From assembly GCA_947302205.1 (NCBI GenBank), contig CAMYVD010000006.1, forward strand, positions 1-64,000: DNA of 64,000 bases, in the 5' to 3' direction. The notes beneath the pieces are model-generated. The model was not told the origin of the DNA and made no database searches. It saw nothing but the letters and a program-made list of their open reading frames with translations. The position numbers and the translations under genes were made by a program. Positions 8,096 to 15,832 of this stretch are shown piece by piece. This stretch comes from an uncultured Bacteroidales bacterium (GTDB lineage Bacteria > Bacteroidota > Bacteroidia > Bacteroidales > F082). Numbering within the stretch: the first letter of the stretch is position 1; the number at the start of each line of letters is the position of its first letter.

Positions 8096-9643
8096 ATGAA
8101 GACGAATATCGGCAAACTGTTGGTGTTGTTGCTGTTCTTGAGTCATGGGCTTGCGATGAAAGCCCAGGTCACTCCGGGGCAGTTGGACAACTATTCGGGT
8201 TCCGCAGCCACATGGCTGAATCCGTCAAACATGCGTACGACATTCGTATACATGGACTTGGGGATTGCCAATATCGACATGGTGGTTCGCAACAGTTTCG
8301 CCTATCTTCCCCGATTCACCTTCCTGCCGTCCTTGCGAAACGTGCTCAATGGCGGCAATTGGCAGTCTTTTGAGGGCAAACAGCCTAATAAGGATTACTA
8401 TTTCCAATACTTTGACCCTGATTTCGAGAAAAAACGTCCAGTCAACCTCTATGAGTCTGTAGACCTGTCGCTTCCCACTTTCATGCTGACCATCGCAGGC
8501 CGTCATGCCGTCGGTTTTTCCTTGCGGCAACGGGTCTATACGTCCATCGTGAAATCCCCTTGGGAAATCCCGGTACTGGCTACGGAGTCGCTGAAATGGG
8601 AGCCGATGCACCATCAACGCTTTACCTCCGAGGGAATGCGATTCGCGAATATGGAATGGAGTGAAGCCGACCTGAGCTATGCGCTCACCGTTTTCGAAGA
8701 TGCCAGTTACAAGCTCGACGCCGGTGTGACAGCGAAGCTGATGTTGGGCGTGGCGGGCTTCACAGGTTACGTGAACACCTTGGATTATGAAGTGGCCAAC
8801 AAGGATTCCTTGTATTTTTATGCGTTGGACGGCAATCTCAATTTCGTGACACCGGTGAATTATGCGGCGGATTTCAGGCAGGATGCCGACAAACTGCTCA
8901 ACCTTACCGATCCTTTTTATCGTGGTTTTGGCTTAGGCGGCGAGATTGGCGTTACCCTTGCCAACAAGAAAAGCTCAATGATGCCCGGGAAGGTCCATTC
9001 GGCCTGCGACGATAATCCGGTGGATTATTACTGGCGCCTTGGCATTTCGCTTGTCGATGTGGGGAAAATCAATTTCAACACGAACACCTTGTCAAATAAC
9101 CTTCAGGGAGAGGAAATGTGGTTGAACCTGAAGCTGTTCGATACCATACAGTCGGTCAATGGCCTGATGGGATTGATGGATTCCGTGATGGGAAACCAGG
9201 TCTCCAGTTGCTCTTACGGTTCCAAGGTTGGCATCGGTTTGCCTACCGCCCTGAGTTTGCAATTTGATGTCAATGTGGTGGACAAATTTTATGTCAACGC
9301 CACATGGATACACCCGGTGTCGCACCTGCTTTACCATGATGCCGTGGAGCGTGAGCCCCTGCTGAGCGTGACGCCCCGTTACGAGAATGAGTTTTTTGGG
9401 GTCGCCTTTCCCGTCTCTCTTTACAACTATTCGTATGTGACCCTCGGGACCTTCCTTAGGGCGGGACCGGTGGAGCTGGGTGTCAACGATATCCTTTCGC
9501 TGACGGGCCTTTCCAAGATGCGTGGCGTCGATTTCTATGTTGCGGTGCGGCTGAAGCTGTCACGTGGCAACTGCCTGTTCAGCCCGTTTGTCGATGCCTG
9601 TGGCGACAAATACACGCATCGGAGTAACAAGAAAAAGCAGTAA
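8096..9643 (+). CDS. DUF5723-like outer-membrane beta-barrel protein
   Basis: This 515-residue exported protein has an N-terminal signal peptide ending near MKAQ (residue ~24). It is followed by a stretch with WLNPSNMR and many alternating amphipathic, aromatic-ended segments, as in Bacteroidota barrel proteins of the DUF5723/PorV-like type. The ATG at 8096 is chosen; the extension to 8087 would use TTG and places codons before the signal peptide. It is a single gene ending at a strong bidirectional hairpin terminator. Its function is unknown. The barrel nature is inferred from composition and the family from overall resemblance. Confidence 0.65.
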   Translation: MKTNIGKLLVLLLFLSHGLAMKAQVTPGQLDNYSGSAATWLNPSNMRTTFVYMDLGIANIDMVVRNSFAYLPRFTFLPSLRNVLNGGNWQSFEGKQPNKDYYFQYFDPDFEKKRPVNLYESVDLSLPTFMLTIAGRHAVGFSLRQRVYTSIVKSPWEIPVLATESLKWEPMHHQRFTSEGMRFANMEWSEADLSYALTVFEDASYKLDAGVTAKLMLGVAGFTGYVNTLDYEVANKDSLYFYALDGNLNFVTPVNYAADFRQDADKLLNLTDPFYRGFGLGGEIGVTLANKKSSMMPGKVHSACDDNPVDYYWRLGISLVDVGKINFNTNTLSNNLQGEEMWLNLKLFDTIQSVNGLMGLMDSVMGNQVSSCSYGSKVGIGLPTALSLQFDVNVVDKFYVNATWIHPVSHLLYHDAVEREPLLSVTPRYENEFFGVAFPVSLYNYSYVTLGTFLRAGPVELGVNDILSLTGLSKMRGVDFYVAVRLKLSRGNCLFSPFVDACGDKYTHRSNKKKQ

Positions 9644-9644
9644 T

Positions 9645-9683
9645 AAAAAAAGCGGGATGCCTGAACATCCCGCCTTTGCTTTT
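9645..9683. terminator. Bidirectional intrinsic terminator
   Basis: An 8-bp perfect stem GCGGGATG (9652-9659) / CATCCCGC (9666-9673) encloses a 6-nt loop. It is flanked by CTTTGCTTTT on the plus side and by a run of seven T on the minus side. It can end the DUF5723-like gene on plus and tRNA-His on minus. Confidence 0.85.
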
Positions 9684-9686
9684 GAG

Positions 9687-9761
9687 GGTGGAGTGTGGGA
9701 CTCGAACCCACGACCCACGGAACCACAATCCGGTACTCTAACCAACTGAGCTAAATCCACC
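9687..9761 (-). tRNA. tRNA-His (anticodon GTG)
   Basis: The minus strand gives GTGGATT pairing with ACTCCAC, the extra G-1 opposite discriminator C that is characteristic of tRNA-His, a D-arm with AGTTGGTTAGA, the anticodon loop TTGTGGT with anticodon GTG, and a T-arm containing GGTTCGAGTCC. CCA is not encoded. The lowest pair of the anticodon stem (27-43) appears mismatched. Confidence 0.95.
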
Positions 9762-9777
9762 ATCTGGTTTGCGGGTG

Positions 9778-9785
9778 CAAAGATA
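9778..9785 (-). promoter_or_regulatory. -7 box of tRNA-His
   Basis: The minus strand reads TATCTTTG 16 nt before the tRNA 5' end. A possible -33 TTG lies 18 nt further upstream, slightly closer than usual. Confidence 0.65.
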
Positions 9786-9826
9786 CACCTTTTTTTAATA
9801 TTGCAAGCCTTTTTTCAAAAAAAATC

Positions 9827-9834
9827 TATCTTTG
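9827..9834 (+). promoter_or_regulatory. -7 box of the OppC-type permease gene
   Basis: TATCTTTG ends only 4 nt before the ATG at 9839, so transcription should begin at or very near the start codon. The nearest upstream TTG (9801-9803) is 23 nt away. Confidence 0.65.
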
Positions 9835-9838
9835 CAGC

Positions 9839-10927
9839 ATGAAAGCAAAGAAGGATCAACAGTCACCGAGTGCGTTGGCATGGCAACGGTTCCGCAAGAA
9901 CAAGTTGGGCATGGCGGCATCGATTTACATTGTTTTGGTGGCTTTTGTGGCCTTGTTTGCCTACTATCTCATTCCCGATCGCACCCCAAACGCCAACCGG
10001 CAGCTGTTGGAGCTGAGCACCCGAAAGCCGGGCTTTGAGGTGGACATGCTGATGCTCCGCAAGGAACATCCTCCGGTGCAGGCGGGCTTTCTCCAACACC
10101 TGTTTCAAGGCCAACCTGACGAGTTTACCTACCTTCCTTACGATAGCATCCAGACTTTTGAGAATCATACCTTGGTGTATCTCTTCAACCCTGAACCGAC
10201 TGGCACGGTGCGGGTGCAGGAGGTCGCCAACGAGGAGATTGCCGGCACCAAACATCAAAAGTTCCTGTTAGGCACCGACCAGTATGGCCGTGACTTTTTG
10301 AGCCGTTTGGTGTTGGGTAGCCGCATCAGCCTTATTGTGGGCTTCATCGCTGTGGCGCTCAGCTTGTTGATAGGTATCCTCATTGGCAGTCTCGGTGGCT
10401 TTTTCCGTGGTAGGGTCGATGATGTGGTGGTGTGGCTGATCAACGTGGTGTGGTCCATCCCGACGCTGCTGCTCGTCATTGCCATTACTTTCGCCTTGGG
10501 CAAGGGCATCGGACAGGTGTTCATTGCCGTGGGCTTAACGATGTGGGTGGAGGTGGCCCGTATCGTCCGTGGACAGATCTTTTCTGTGCGTGAAATGACA
10601 TACGTTGAAGCTGGAAAAGCCTTGGGATTTAAAGACATCCGTGTCATTCTTCGCCATATCCTGCCGAACATCCTGAATCCGATCATCGTGGTTTCAGCCT
10701 CCAATTTCGCCTCGGCGATCCTGTTGGAAGCGGGCTTGAGTTTCCTTGGCATCGGCGTGCAGCCTCCCATGCCTTCGTGGGGCAGCATGATCAAGGAGAA
10801 CTACGCCTTCATCATCTTGGATGCGGCTTATCTGGCCATCCTTCCCGGTATCGCCATCATGTTGCTGGTGTTGGCGTTCATGTTGGTGGGCAATGCCCTG
10901 AGGTCGGCGATTGACAATAAGAATTAG
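9839..10927 (+). CDS. ABC transporter permease, OppC/DppC type
   Basis: This 362-residue inner-membrane permease resembles the C subunit of peptide/nickel importers. It has an N-terminal helix (residues ~27-45), the OppC motif LGTDQYGRDFLSR (144-156), about five further helices, and the EAA loop EAGKALGF (257-264) that contacts the ATPase. A long region (~residues 46-140) between the first helix and the LGTD motif is larger than in E. coli OppC. No partner permease, ATPase or binding protein lies nearby, so the transporter must be completed by genes elsewhere. The substrate cannot be predicted. It ends just before a heptad repeat and the ruvX promoter. Confidence 0.9.
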   Translation: MKAKKDQQSPSALAWQRFRKNKLGMAASIYIVLVAFVALFAYYLIPDRTPNANRQLLELSTRKPGFEVDMLMLRKEHPPVQAGFLQHLFQGQPDEFTYLPYDSIQTFENHTLVYLFNPEPTGTVRVQEVANEEIAGTKHQKFLLGTDQYGRDFLSRLVLGSRISLIVGFIAVALSLLIGILIGSLGGFFRGRVDDVVVWLINVVWSIPTLLLVIAITFALGKGIGQVFIAVGLTMWVEVARIVRGQIFSVREMTYVEAGKALGFKDIRVILRHILPNILNPIIVVSASNFASAILLEAGLSFLGIGVQPPMPSWGSMIKENYAFIILDAAYLAILPGIAIMLLVLAFMLVGNALRSAIDNKN

Positions 10928-10951
10928 GAAGACAGGAGACAGAAGACAGAA
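10928..10951 (+). repeat. Heptanucleotide tandem repeat (GAAGACA-type)
   Basis: Three and a half degenerate 7-bp units (GAAGACA, GGAGACA, GAAGACA, GAA) start right after the permease stop and end 6 nt before the ruvX -7 box. They occupy the place where a -33 element would sit. Related repeats occur at four other gene borders in the window. Confidence 0.75.
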
Positions 10952-10957
10952 TTTTTG

Positions 10958-10965
10958 TATCTTTG
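10958..10965 (+). promoter_or_regulatory. -7 box of ruvX-def-TPR lipoprotein operon
   Basis: TATCTTTG lies 7 nt before the ruvX ATG at 10973. A heptad repeat lies directly upstream in place of an obvious -33 element. Confidence 0.65.
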
Positions 10966-10972
10966 CAGCCTT

Positions 10973-11386
10973 ATGGCAAGGATAATGGCTATCGATTTAG
11001 GACGGAAACGTTGCGGTGTGGCGGTCACCGACCCACTGCAGATTATTGCCAATGGTTTGACTACCGTGGAAAGCGGCAAGTTGGCCGATTGGGTGGTGGA
11101 TTACGTGCGGCAAGAGGAGGTGGAGACCATCGTCATCGGCGAGCCGAAGGACATGCGCAACAATCCCTCGGACTGTTCCAAATACATCGAACCCATCGTG
11201 AACCGCCTGCGCAAGCTGCTTCCTGACATGAAGATCATCCGTTACGATGAGCGCTTCACCTCGGTGATGGCGCACCAGACCATGATCGACGCGGGCTTGA
11301 AAAAGAAACAGCGTCAGGACAAGGCGTTGGTGGACACCGTGGCGGCAACCATCCTTTTGCAATCCTATTTGAGTTCAATTAGATAG
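10973..11386 (+). CDS. ruvX: Putative pre-16S rRNA nuclease / Holliday junction resolvase-like RuvX (YqgF)
   Basis: This 137-residue RNase H-fold protein has the YqgF start MAIDLGRKRCGVAVTDP, IGEPKDMRNN (~residues 55-64), YDERFTSVMA (~88-97) and a C-terminal QDKALVDTVAA with the late acidic residue. The family acts in 16S rRNA 5' maturation. The ATG at 10973 is chosen because it falls 7 nt after a TATCTTTG -7 box; an in-frame start at 10955 would precede the promoter. It is followed after 3 nt by def on the same strand. Confidence 0.92.
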   Translation: MARIMAIDLGRKRCGVAVTDPLQIIANGLTTVESGKLADWVVDYVRQEEVETIVIGEPKDMRNNPSDCSKYIEPIVNRLRKLLPDMKIIRYDERFTSVMAHQTMIDAGLKKKQRQDKALVDTVAATILLQSYLSSIR

Positions 11387-11389
11387 ATT

Positions 11390-11956
11390 ATGATATTACC
11401 TATTGTTGCATACGGTCATCCGACCTTGAAGGCAGTGGCCAAAGACATTGACAAAGACTTTCCTGAACTGGAGAAACTCATCACTGACATGTGGGAGACG
11501 CTTGCCCATTCCGAGGGCGTGGGACTTGCCGCACCTCAGGTGAACCAGTCGATTCGCCTGTTTTTGGTGGATGCCAACCCGTTTTATCCCGATTATCCTG
11601 ATGCGAAGGACTTCAAGCAGGTGTTCATCAACGCTCTTCTGTTGGACACTTTCGGCGAAGACGTGCCTTTCAAGGAAGGCTGTCTCAGCCTCCCGGGCAT
11701 CTATGAAGAGGTAGTCCGTCCAGACGGCATCCGCATGCGTTATCTCGATGAGAATTTCGTGGAGCACGAGGAGGAATTCACCGGCATCAAGGCCAGGATC
11801 ATCCAACACGAGTACGACCATCTTGAAGGCCATGTGCATGTGGATCGCATTGCGCCGTTGCGCAAGATGTTGCTCCAAGGTAAGTTGCGTGACATCTCCG
11901 AAGGCAAGTGTGATGCCGATTACCGAATGTTGTTTCCTAAGAAAAAAAGAAGATAA
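11390..11956 (+). CDS. def: Peptide deformylase
   Basis: The enzyme removes the N-formyl group from new proteins using a bound metal. The 188-residue product has all three family motifs: GVGLAAPQ (43-50), EGCLSLPG (96-103) with the metal ligand Cys98, and QHEYDHLEG (139-147) with His140 and His144. It lies 3 nt after ruvX and its stop abuts the next start. A basic tail (KKKRR) ends the protein. Motif order and length are typical of type I enzymes. Confidence 0.97.
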   Translation: MILPIVAYGHPTLKAVAKDIDKDFPELEKLITDMWETLAHSEGVGLAAPQVNQSIRLFLVDANPFYPDYPDAKDFKQVFINALLLDTFGEDVPFKEGCLSLPGIYEEVVRPDGIRMRYLDENFVEHEEEFTGIKARIIQHEYDHLEGHVHVDRIAPLRKMLLQGKLRDISEGKCDADYRMLFPKKKRR

Positions 11957-12484
11957 ATGATGAAGAAGACTTTTGTTTTATTGGCTATTGCCATGATGTT
12001 TGCCTTGGTGGGATGCCATAACCAGAACTCCAAGACTTCTACGAACGACGTCCAAAAGGCAGAGGAAGCCCTCTTTAACGAGGATCAGACGACCAATCTG
12101 GACGCCATACCCGATGCCATTGCCACTTTCAGCAAGTATGCCGAGGAAAATCCCGAAGCCGCAGATGCACCGGAATACCTCTTCAAGGCTGTCGAGATCT
12201 CCATTAATACCAAACAAGACGCTCAGCAGAGTATCGATTTGGTTCACCGTTTGGTGACCAACTATCCTGAATTCGACAAGGATCCCGTAGCGCTGTTCAT
12301 GCTGGCGACTTTCGTCTATGACGAACAGCTGCACGACCTTGACCAGGCCCGTGAAACGTATCAGCAAGTGGTTGACAACTATCCTGACAGCCCCTTTGCC
12401 GATGACGCGGCTATTGCCATTACCCAACTGGGCATGACGCCGGAGGAGCTGGTCAAGATGTTTGAGGCTCAGGAATCAAATTAA
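11957..12484 (+). CDS. TPR-containing lipoprotein
   Basis: This 175-residue lipoprotein has a type II signal with lipobox LVGC and Cys20. The mature part contains TPR-like helical pairs in which Tyr-Pro pairs recur ([18 protein letters not shown]), similar to YfgC/BamD-type TPR scaffolds. It starts immediately after the def stop, where ATGATG offers two possible starts. Its 3' end overlaps the metK stop by 4 nt, since the two converge. A scaffold role at the inner face of an envelope membrane is likely; the partner is unknown. Confidence 0.8.
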   Translation: MMKKTFVLLAIAMMFALVGCHNQNSKTSTNDVQKAEEALFNEDQTTNLDAIPDAIATFSKYAEENPEAADAPEYLFKAVEISINTKQDAQQSIDLVHRLVTNYPEFDKDPVALFMLATFVYDEQLHDLDQARETYQQVVDNYPDSPFADDAAIAITQLGMTPEELVKMFEAQESN

Positions 12485-13809
12485 GCGATTCCAAAAGCTT
12501 TTTTGAAGGAATCCACCAAATCGAGTTTTTCCCAACCGAAGAACTCCACATTCTTATAGTTTTTGCCGTTTTCCACGAAGGTGGTCTTGTCCTTGTAGAA
12601 CACTTCCACCTTGCGGGTCTCGGGCTGACGTCCGAAATGGCCGTAGGAGGCAGTCTCCTCGAAAATCGGGTTGGTCAGGCCGAAGCGCTTCACGATGGCG
12701 TAGGGGCGCAGATCGACCATGTCACGGATCTTTTCGGCGATGGCAGCGTCACTGAGCACTTTTTTGTCCTTGCCTTTCACATGAGCGGTACCTTCGGTGT
12801 TGACGTAAAAGCCCACAGGCTCGGCGATGCCGATGGCGTAAGCGACCTGCACCAGGGCTTGGTCACAGATGCCGGCAGCCACCATGTTCTTGGCGATATG
12901 ACGTGCGGCGTAAGCGGCGGAACGGTCCACCTTGGAGCTGTCCTTGCCTGAGAAGGCACCACCACCATGAGCACCGCGGCCACCGTAGGTGTCAACGATG
13001 ATCTTACGGCCGGTGAGACCAGTGTCGCCGTGAGGGCCTCCGATGACGAACTTGCCCGTGGGGTTCACGAAGATCTTCATGTCCTGGTCGAACAGCTTGC
13101 GAAGCTTGGCCGGGAGTTTGCGCTTCACGCGAGGCAACAGGATGTTGAGCACGTCGGCTTCAATCTTGTCCACCATGCGGATGTCGGCCTCACGTTGGGC
13201 TTCCTCGCTGTTGTCAGCGGGTTTGATGAATTCATCGTGCTGTGTGCTGATGACGATGGTGTCGATGCGTTTGGGCTTCCAACCTTCCTCGTATTCCACC
13301 GTGACCTGCGACTTGGCGTCGGGACGGAGGTATTTCATCTGCTTGCCTTCGCGACGGATGGCAGCGAGTTCCCTTAAAAGAAGGTGCGACAGATCGATGG
13401 TCAAAGGCATGTAGTTGGCGGTCTCGTTGGTGGCGAAGCCGAACATCATGCCTTGGTCGCCGGCACCTTGCTCTTCGGGTTTTTCACGGCCCACACCCAT
13501 GAAGATGTCGTTCGACTGGCCGTGAAGAGCCGACAAAACGCCGCAGGACTGGGCGTCGAATTGGTATTCCGATTTGTTGTAGCCGATGCGGTCGATCACA
13601 CGGCGCGCGATGTCTTGGATCTCGACGTAAGCGTTGGTGCGGATTTCTCCGGCAACCACGCATAAACCGGTGGTCACCAAGGTCTCACAAGCCACTTTCG
13701 ACTTGGGATCGTAACGGAGGATTTCGTCCAATACGGCATCTGATATTTGATCCGACACTTTGTCGGGATGACCTTCTGAAACAGATTCTGAAGTGAAATA
13801 ATAACCCAT
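12481..13809 (-). CDS. metK: S-adenosylmethionine synthetase
   Basis: MetK makes SAM from methionine and ATP. The 442-residue protein has the N-terminal GHPDK (13-17), the [10 protein letters not shown] signature (~residue 116), [14 protein letters not shown] (~258) and GGGAFSGKD (~282). It is longer than the E. coli enzyme (384 residues), chiefly through insertions in the middle third, as in other Bacteroidota. Transcription should begin near 13937, giving a leader of about 130 nt that contains a SAM-II-like pseudoknot (13880-13935). That arrangement predicts feedback repression by SAM. The 3' end overlaps the convergent TPR lipoprotein gene by 4 nt. Confidence 0.97.
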   Translation of the reverse strand: MGYYFTSESVSEGHPDKVSDQISDAVLDEILRYDPKSKVACETLVTTGLCVVAGEIRTNAYVEIQDIARRVIDRIGYNKSEYQFDAQSCGVLSALHGQSNDIFMGVGREKPEEQGAGDQGMMFGFATNETANYMPLTIDLSHLLLRELAAIRREGKQMKYLRPDAKSQVTVEYEEGWKPKRIDTIVISTQHDEFIKPADNSEEAQREADIRMVDKIEADVLNILLPRVKRKLPAKLRKLFDQDMKIFVNPTGKFVIGGPHGDTGLTGRKIIVDTYGGRGAHGGGAFSGKDSSKVDRSAAYAARHIAKNMVAAGICDQALVQVAYAIGIAEPVGFYVNTEGTAHVKGKDKKVLSDAAIAEKIRDMVDLRPYAIVKRFGLTNPIFEETASYGHFGRQPETRKVEVFYKDKTTFVENGKNYKNVEFFGWEKLDLVDSFKKAFGIA

Positions 13810-13879
13810 AACAAATTGATTATTAAATTGTTAATAAATAATTTGTGTGGGAAGCTGTTGACTGAAAGGGAAGGAAAAA

Positions 13880-13935
13880 GCATTGGTTTAGCATTTTTTC
13901 TTGTGGTTGCAATCAAAACAAATCTTTCCACATTT
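13880..13935 (-). promoter_or_regulatory. SAM-II-like riboswitch in the metK leader
   Basis: On the minus strand a P1 stem TGTGG (13932-13928) / CCACA (13906-13902) encloses a loop containing GATTT and ATTGCAA, and is followed by AGAAAAAATGCTAAA (13901-13887). The known SAM-II aptamer has the same order: stem, GAUUU, AUUGCAA, stem, then AAAUG and GCUAAA, with the last segment pairing back into the loop. Here TGC of ATGCTAAA can pair with GCA of the loop. It begins about 5 nt after the expected transcription start and precedes the gene for SAM synthetase. The match was made by eye against the remembered SAM-II sequence; no covariance search was run. Confidence 0.72.
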
Positions 13936-13942
13936 GCGGCTG

Positions 13943-13950
13943 CAAAGATA
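13943..13950 (-). promoter_or_regulatory. -7 box of metK
   Basis: The minus strand reads TATCTTTG. The predicted leader to the ATG at 13809 is about 130 nt and contains the riboswitch candidate. The upstream 13959-13986 region is a heptad repeat, so no normal -33 element is seen. Confidence 0.65.
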
Positions 13951-13958
13951 AATAAAAG

Positions 13959-13986
13959 TTGGGAATTGGGAGTTGGGAGTTGAGAG
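13959..13986 (+). repeat. Heptanucleotide tandem repeat (TTGGGAG-type)
   Basis: Four 7-bp units TTGGGAA, TTGGGAG, TTGGGAG, TTGAGAG are followed by a T-run. The array lies between the metK promoter and the 3' end of gldA. The period is the same as in the GAAGACA-type arrays, but the unit differs. Confidence 0.75.
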
Positions 13987-14010
13987 TTTTTTTTTAATAT
14001 CTCTCATCGA

Positions 14011-14721
14011 TCACTTTGTCAGATTTTGGAAAGCTTGTTCCAAATTGGCGGCATCACCGAAATGCTTGAGGTTCTCGATGCGGTCGTCGGCGACCACGAC
14101 ACCTTTATTAATAATAATGGCGCGTTCGCAGATGGCTTCGACCTCTTGCATGATATGGGTGGAGAGCAGCACGGTCTTCTCTTTGCCGAGGCTTGAGATC
14201 AGGCCGCGAATCTCAACGAGTTGGTTGGGGTCGAGGCCGGAGGTGGGCTCATCGAGGATGAGCACCTGCGGATCATGCATCATGGCTTGGGCGAGGCCAA
14301 CACGTTGGCGATAGCCTTTGGAGAGGGCGCCGATTTTCTTGTGTGCTTCCAACCCGAGGCCGGTTTCCTCAATCATCTGCTCGATGCGCTGGTTGGCTGC
14401 TGTGCCTGTAATATGGTGAATGCCAGCTACAAACGAGAGATACTCGCGGACATACATGTCGAGATACAGCGGATTGTGCTCCGGGAGATAGCCCACGATG
14501 CGCTTCACTTCCATGGGCTGGTCCATCACGTCGAAACCGTTGACGCTCACCGTGCCCGAGGTAGGCGGGATGAAGCAGGTGATGATCTTCATCAGGGTGG
14601 ATTTGCCTGCGCCGTTGGGGCCGAGCAGACCCACAATGCCTTTGTCGATGCTGAGGTTAACGTTGTTCAACGCGAGTTGCTCGCCGTATTTTTTGGTGAT
14701 ATTTTGGATCTCAATGGACAT
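14011..14721 (-). CDS. gldA: GldA-type ABC transporter ATP-binding protein
   Basis: This 236-residue ATPase has Walker A GPNGAGKS (34-41), the signature LSKGYRQR (133-140) and Walker B LILDEPTSGLDP (154-165). The overall sequence fits the GldA/NatA-like group that works with GldF and GldG membrane proteins in Bacteroidota. The start MSIEIQN at 14721 is used; the extension to 14844 would run through the promoter region. No membrane partner lies next to it, so it is encoded alone here. A link to gliding or T9SS-associated export is inferred from the family, and the GldA subfamily call is less certain than the ABC ATPase call. Confidence 0.82.
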   Translation of the reverse strand: MSIEIQNITKKYGEQLALNNVNLSIDKGIVGLLGPNGAGKSTLMKIITCFIPPTSGTVSVNGFDVMDQPMEVKRIVGYLPEHNPLYLDMYVREYLSFVAGIHHITGTAANQRIEQMIEETGLGLEAHKKIGALSKGYRQRVGLAQAMMHDPQVLILDEPTSGLDPNQLVEIRGLISSLGKEKTVLLSTHIMQEVEAICERAIIINKGVVVADDRIENLKHFGDAANLEQAFQNLTK

Positions 14722-14739
14722 TTTTTTTCGATTTGAGTG

Positions 14740-14747
14740 CAAAGGTA
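14740..14747 (-). promoter_or_regulatory. -7 box of gldA
   Basis: The minus strand reads TACCTTTG, 18 nt before the gldA ATG. No clear -33 TTG is present. Confidence 0.55.
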
Positions 14748-14760
14748 TTAAATTTTTTCG

Positions 14761-14768
14761 TACTTTTG
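14761..14768 (+). promoter_or_regulatory. -7 box 1 upstream of rplM
   Basis: TACTTTTG matches TAnnTTTG. It is divergent from the gldA -7 box, 13 bp away, and would give an rplM leader of about 100 nt. Confidence 0.5.
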
Positions 14769-14796
14769 CGCCCTCGTTAGTAAAAACTGTTCTATC

Positions 14797-14804
14797 TATT
14801 TTTG
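14797..14804 (+). promoter_or_regulatory. -7 box 2 upstream of rplM
   Basis: A second TAnnTTTG match, TATTTTTG, lies 36 bp downstream of the first and would give a leader of about 65 nt. Tandem promoters are plausible for a ribosomal protein operon. Confidence 0.4.
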
Positions 14805-14875
14805 TAAAGCGCGTGGGACTATGGGCGAAGATAATCTTACGCAAACATTAATTGGATAAACGTATTAAAAAGAAA

Positions 14876-15334
14876 ATGAACTACTTAAGTTACAAAACAG
14901 TAAGCGTCAACAAGGAAAATGCCAACAAGCAATGGTATGTCATCGACGCTGAAGGACAGATTCTCGGTCGTTTTGCCTCCGAGGTTGCCATGATTCTCCG
15001 TGGCAAGCGCAAACCCTGCTACACTCCCCACAGCGATTGTGGCGACAATGTCATCATCATCAATGCCGACAAGATCCAACTCACCGGCAACAAGATGGCA
15101 GAGAAGTACTATGTGCATTACACCGGTTACCCGGGTGGTCAGCGTTTCCGCAATGTTAGCGAGCAGTTGAAGAGAAAGCCTGAAGCTGTTCTCGAGCACG
15201 CTATCAAGGGCATGCTTCCCAAGACCAAGTTGGGCGCCGCCATCTACAAGAACCTCTATGTCTATGCAGGTACAGAGCATCCACACGAGGCACAGAAACC
15301 TACAGAACTCAAAATTAACACTATTAAGAAATAA
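14876..15334 (+). CDS. rplM: 50S ribosomal protein L13
   Basis: This is a core large-subunit protein. The 152-residue product shows the L13 features WYVIDAEGQILGRFAS, the long basic middle region, and RNVSEQLKRKPE. I start it at the ATG at 14876 because it follows the A-rich tract ATTAAAAAGAAAA that also precedes rpsB; the extension to 14852 adds eight non-conserved residues. It is paired with rpsI (2 nt gap), the usual L13-S9 arrangement, and heads the rplM-rpsI-rpsB-tsf operon. Two -7 boxes lie upstream. Confidence 0.97.
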   Translation: MNYLSYKTVSVNKENANKQWYVIDAEGQILGRFASEVAMILRGKRKPCYTPHSDCGDNVIIINADKIQLTGNKMAEKYYVHYTGYPGGQRFRNVSEQLKRKPEAVLEHAIKGMLPKTKLGAAIYKNLYVYAGTEHPHEAQKPTELKINTIKK

Positions 15335-15336
15335 TC

Positions 15337-15723
15337 ATGGAAGTAATCAACGCTTTAGGTAGAAGAAAGACCGCCGTTGCACGCATCTACATGAAGGTCG
15401 GTAACGGTAACATTACGGTGAACAAGCGCGACTACAAGGAGTACTTCCCGACGAGCATCCTCCACTATGTGGTTGAACAGCCTCTGATGCTTACCGACAA
15501 CCTCGGCAAGTACGACATCAAGGTGAACCTCGACGGTGGTGGCATCAACGGTCAGGCCGAGGCCCTCCGTCTCGCCATCAGCCGTGCGCTCTGCGAGATC
15601 GATCCCGAGTATCGTCCTACCCTGAAGGCCAAAGGTTTGATGCGCCGCGACCCGCGTATGGTCGAGCGTAAGAAACCCGGTCAGCCTGGTGCCCGTAAGA
15701 AGTTCCAATTCAGCAAACGTTAA
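15337..15723 (+). CDS. rpsI: 30S ribosomal protein S9
   Basis: S9 reaches the decoding centre with its C-terminal tail. The 128-residue product has the start LGRRKTAVARIYM, LDGGGINGQAEALRLAISRAL in the middle and the basic terminal sequence KKFQFSKR ending in Arg, as required for contact with P-site tRNA. It follows rplM after 2 nt. A 109-nt gap with possible hairpins separates it from rpsB. Confidence 0.98.
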   Translation: MEVINALGRRKTAVARIYMKVGNGNITVNKRDYKEYFPTSILHYVVEQPLMLTDNLGKYDIKVNLDGGGINGQAEALRLAISRALCEIDPEYRPTLKAKGLMRRDPRMVERKKPGQPGARKKFQFSKR

Positions 15724-15725
15724 GC

Positions 15726-15830
15726 TATTCTCAGCCGAGCGATTTTGTTTAGTATCCAAATTGTTGAGATTTTCATTTTGGAGACTACTCAGCAATTGTA
15801 TTCAGTGAATGTAAACATTAAAAAGAAAAC
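15726..15830 (+). promoter_or_regulatory. Possible structured leader of rpsB
   Basis: The rpsI-rpsB gap holds no -7 box, but it contains TTGTTGAG and CTCAGCAA that can form an 8-bp stem with one G-U pair, and TCCAAA/TTTGGA as an alternative pairing. The region ends in ATTAAAAAGAAAA (15817-15829), the same tract as before rplM. Autoregulation by S2 is known in other phyla; here it is only a suggestion. Confidence 0.35.
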
Positions 15831-15832
15831 TC

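Noticed and set aside
14769-14875. L13-type leader RNA upstream of rplM
   Set aside because: Short palindromes exist (for example AAGATAATCTT), but no convincing long-range structure could be drawn, so it was not listed as a feature.
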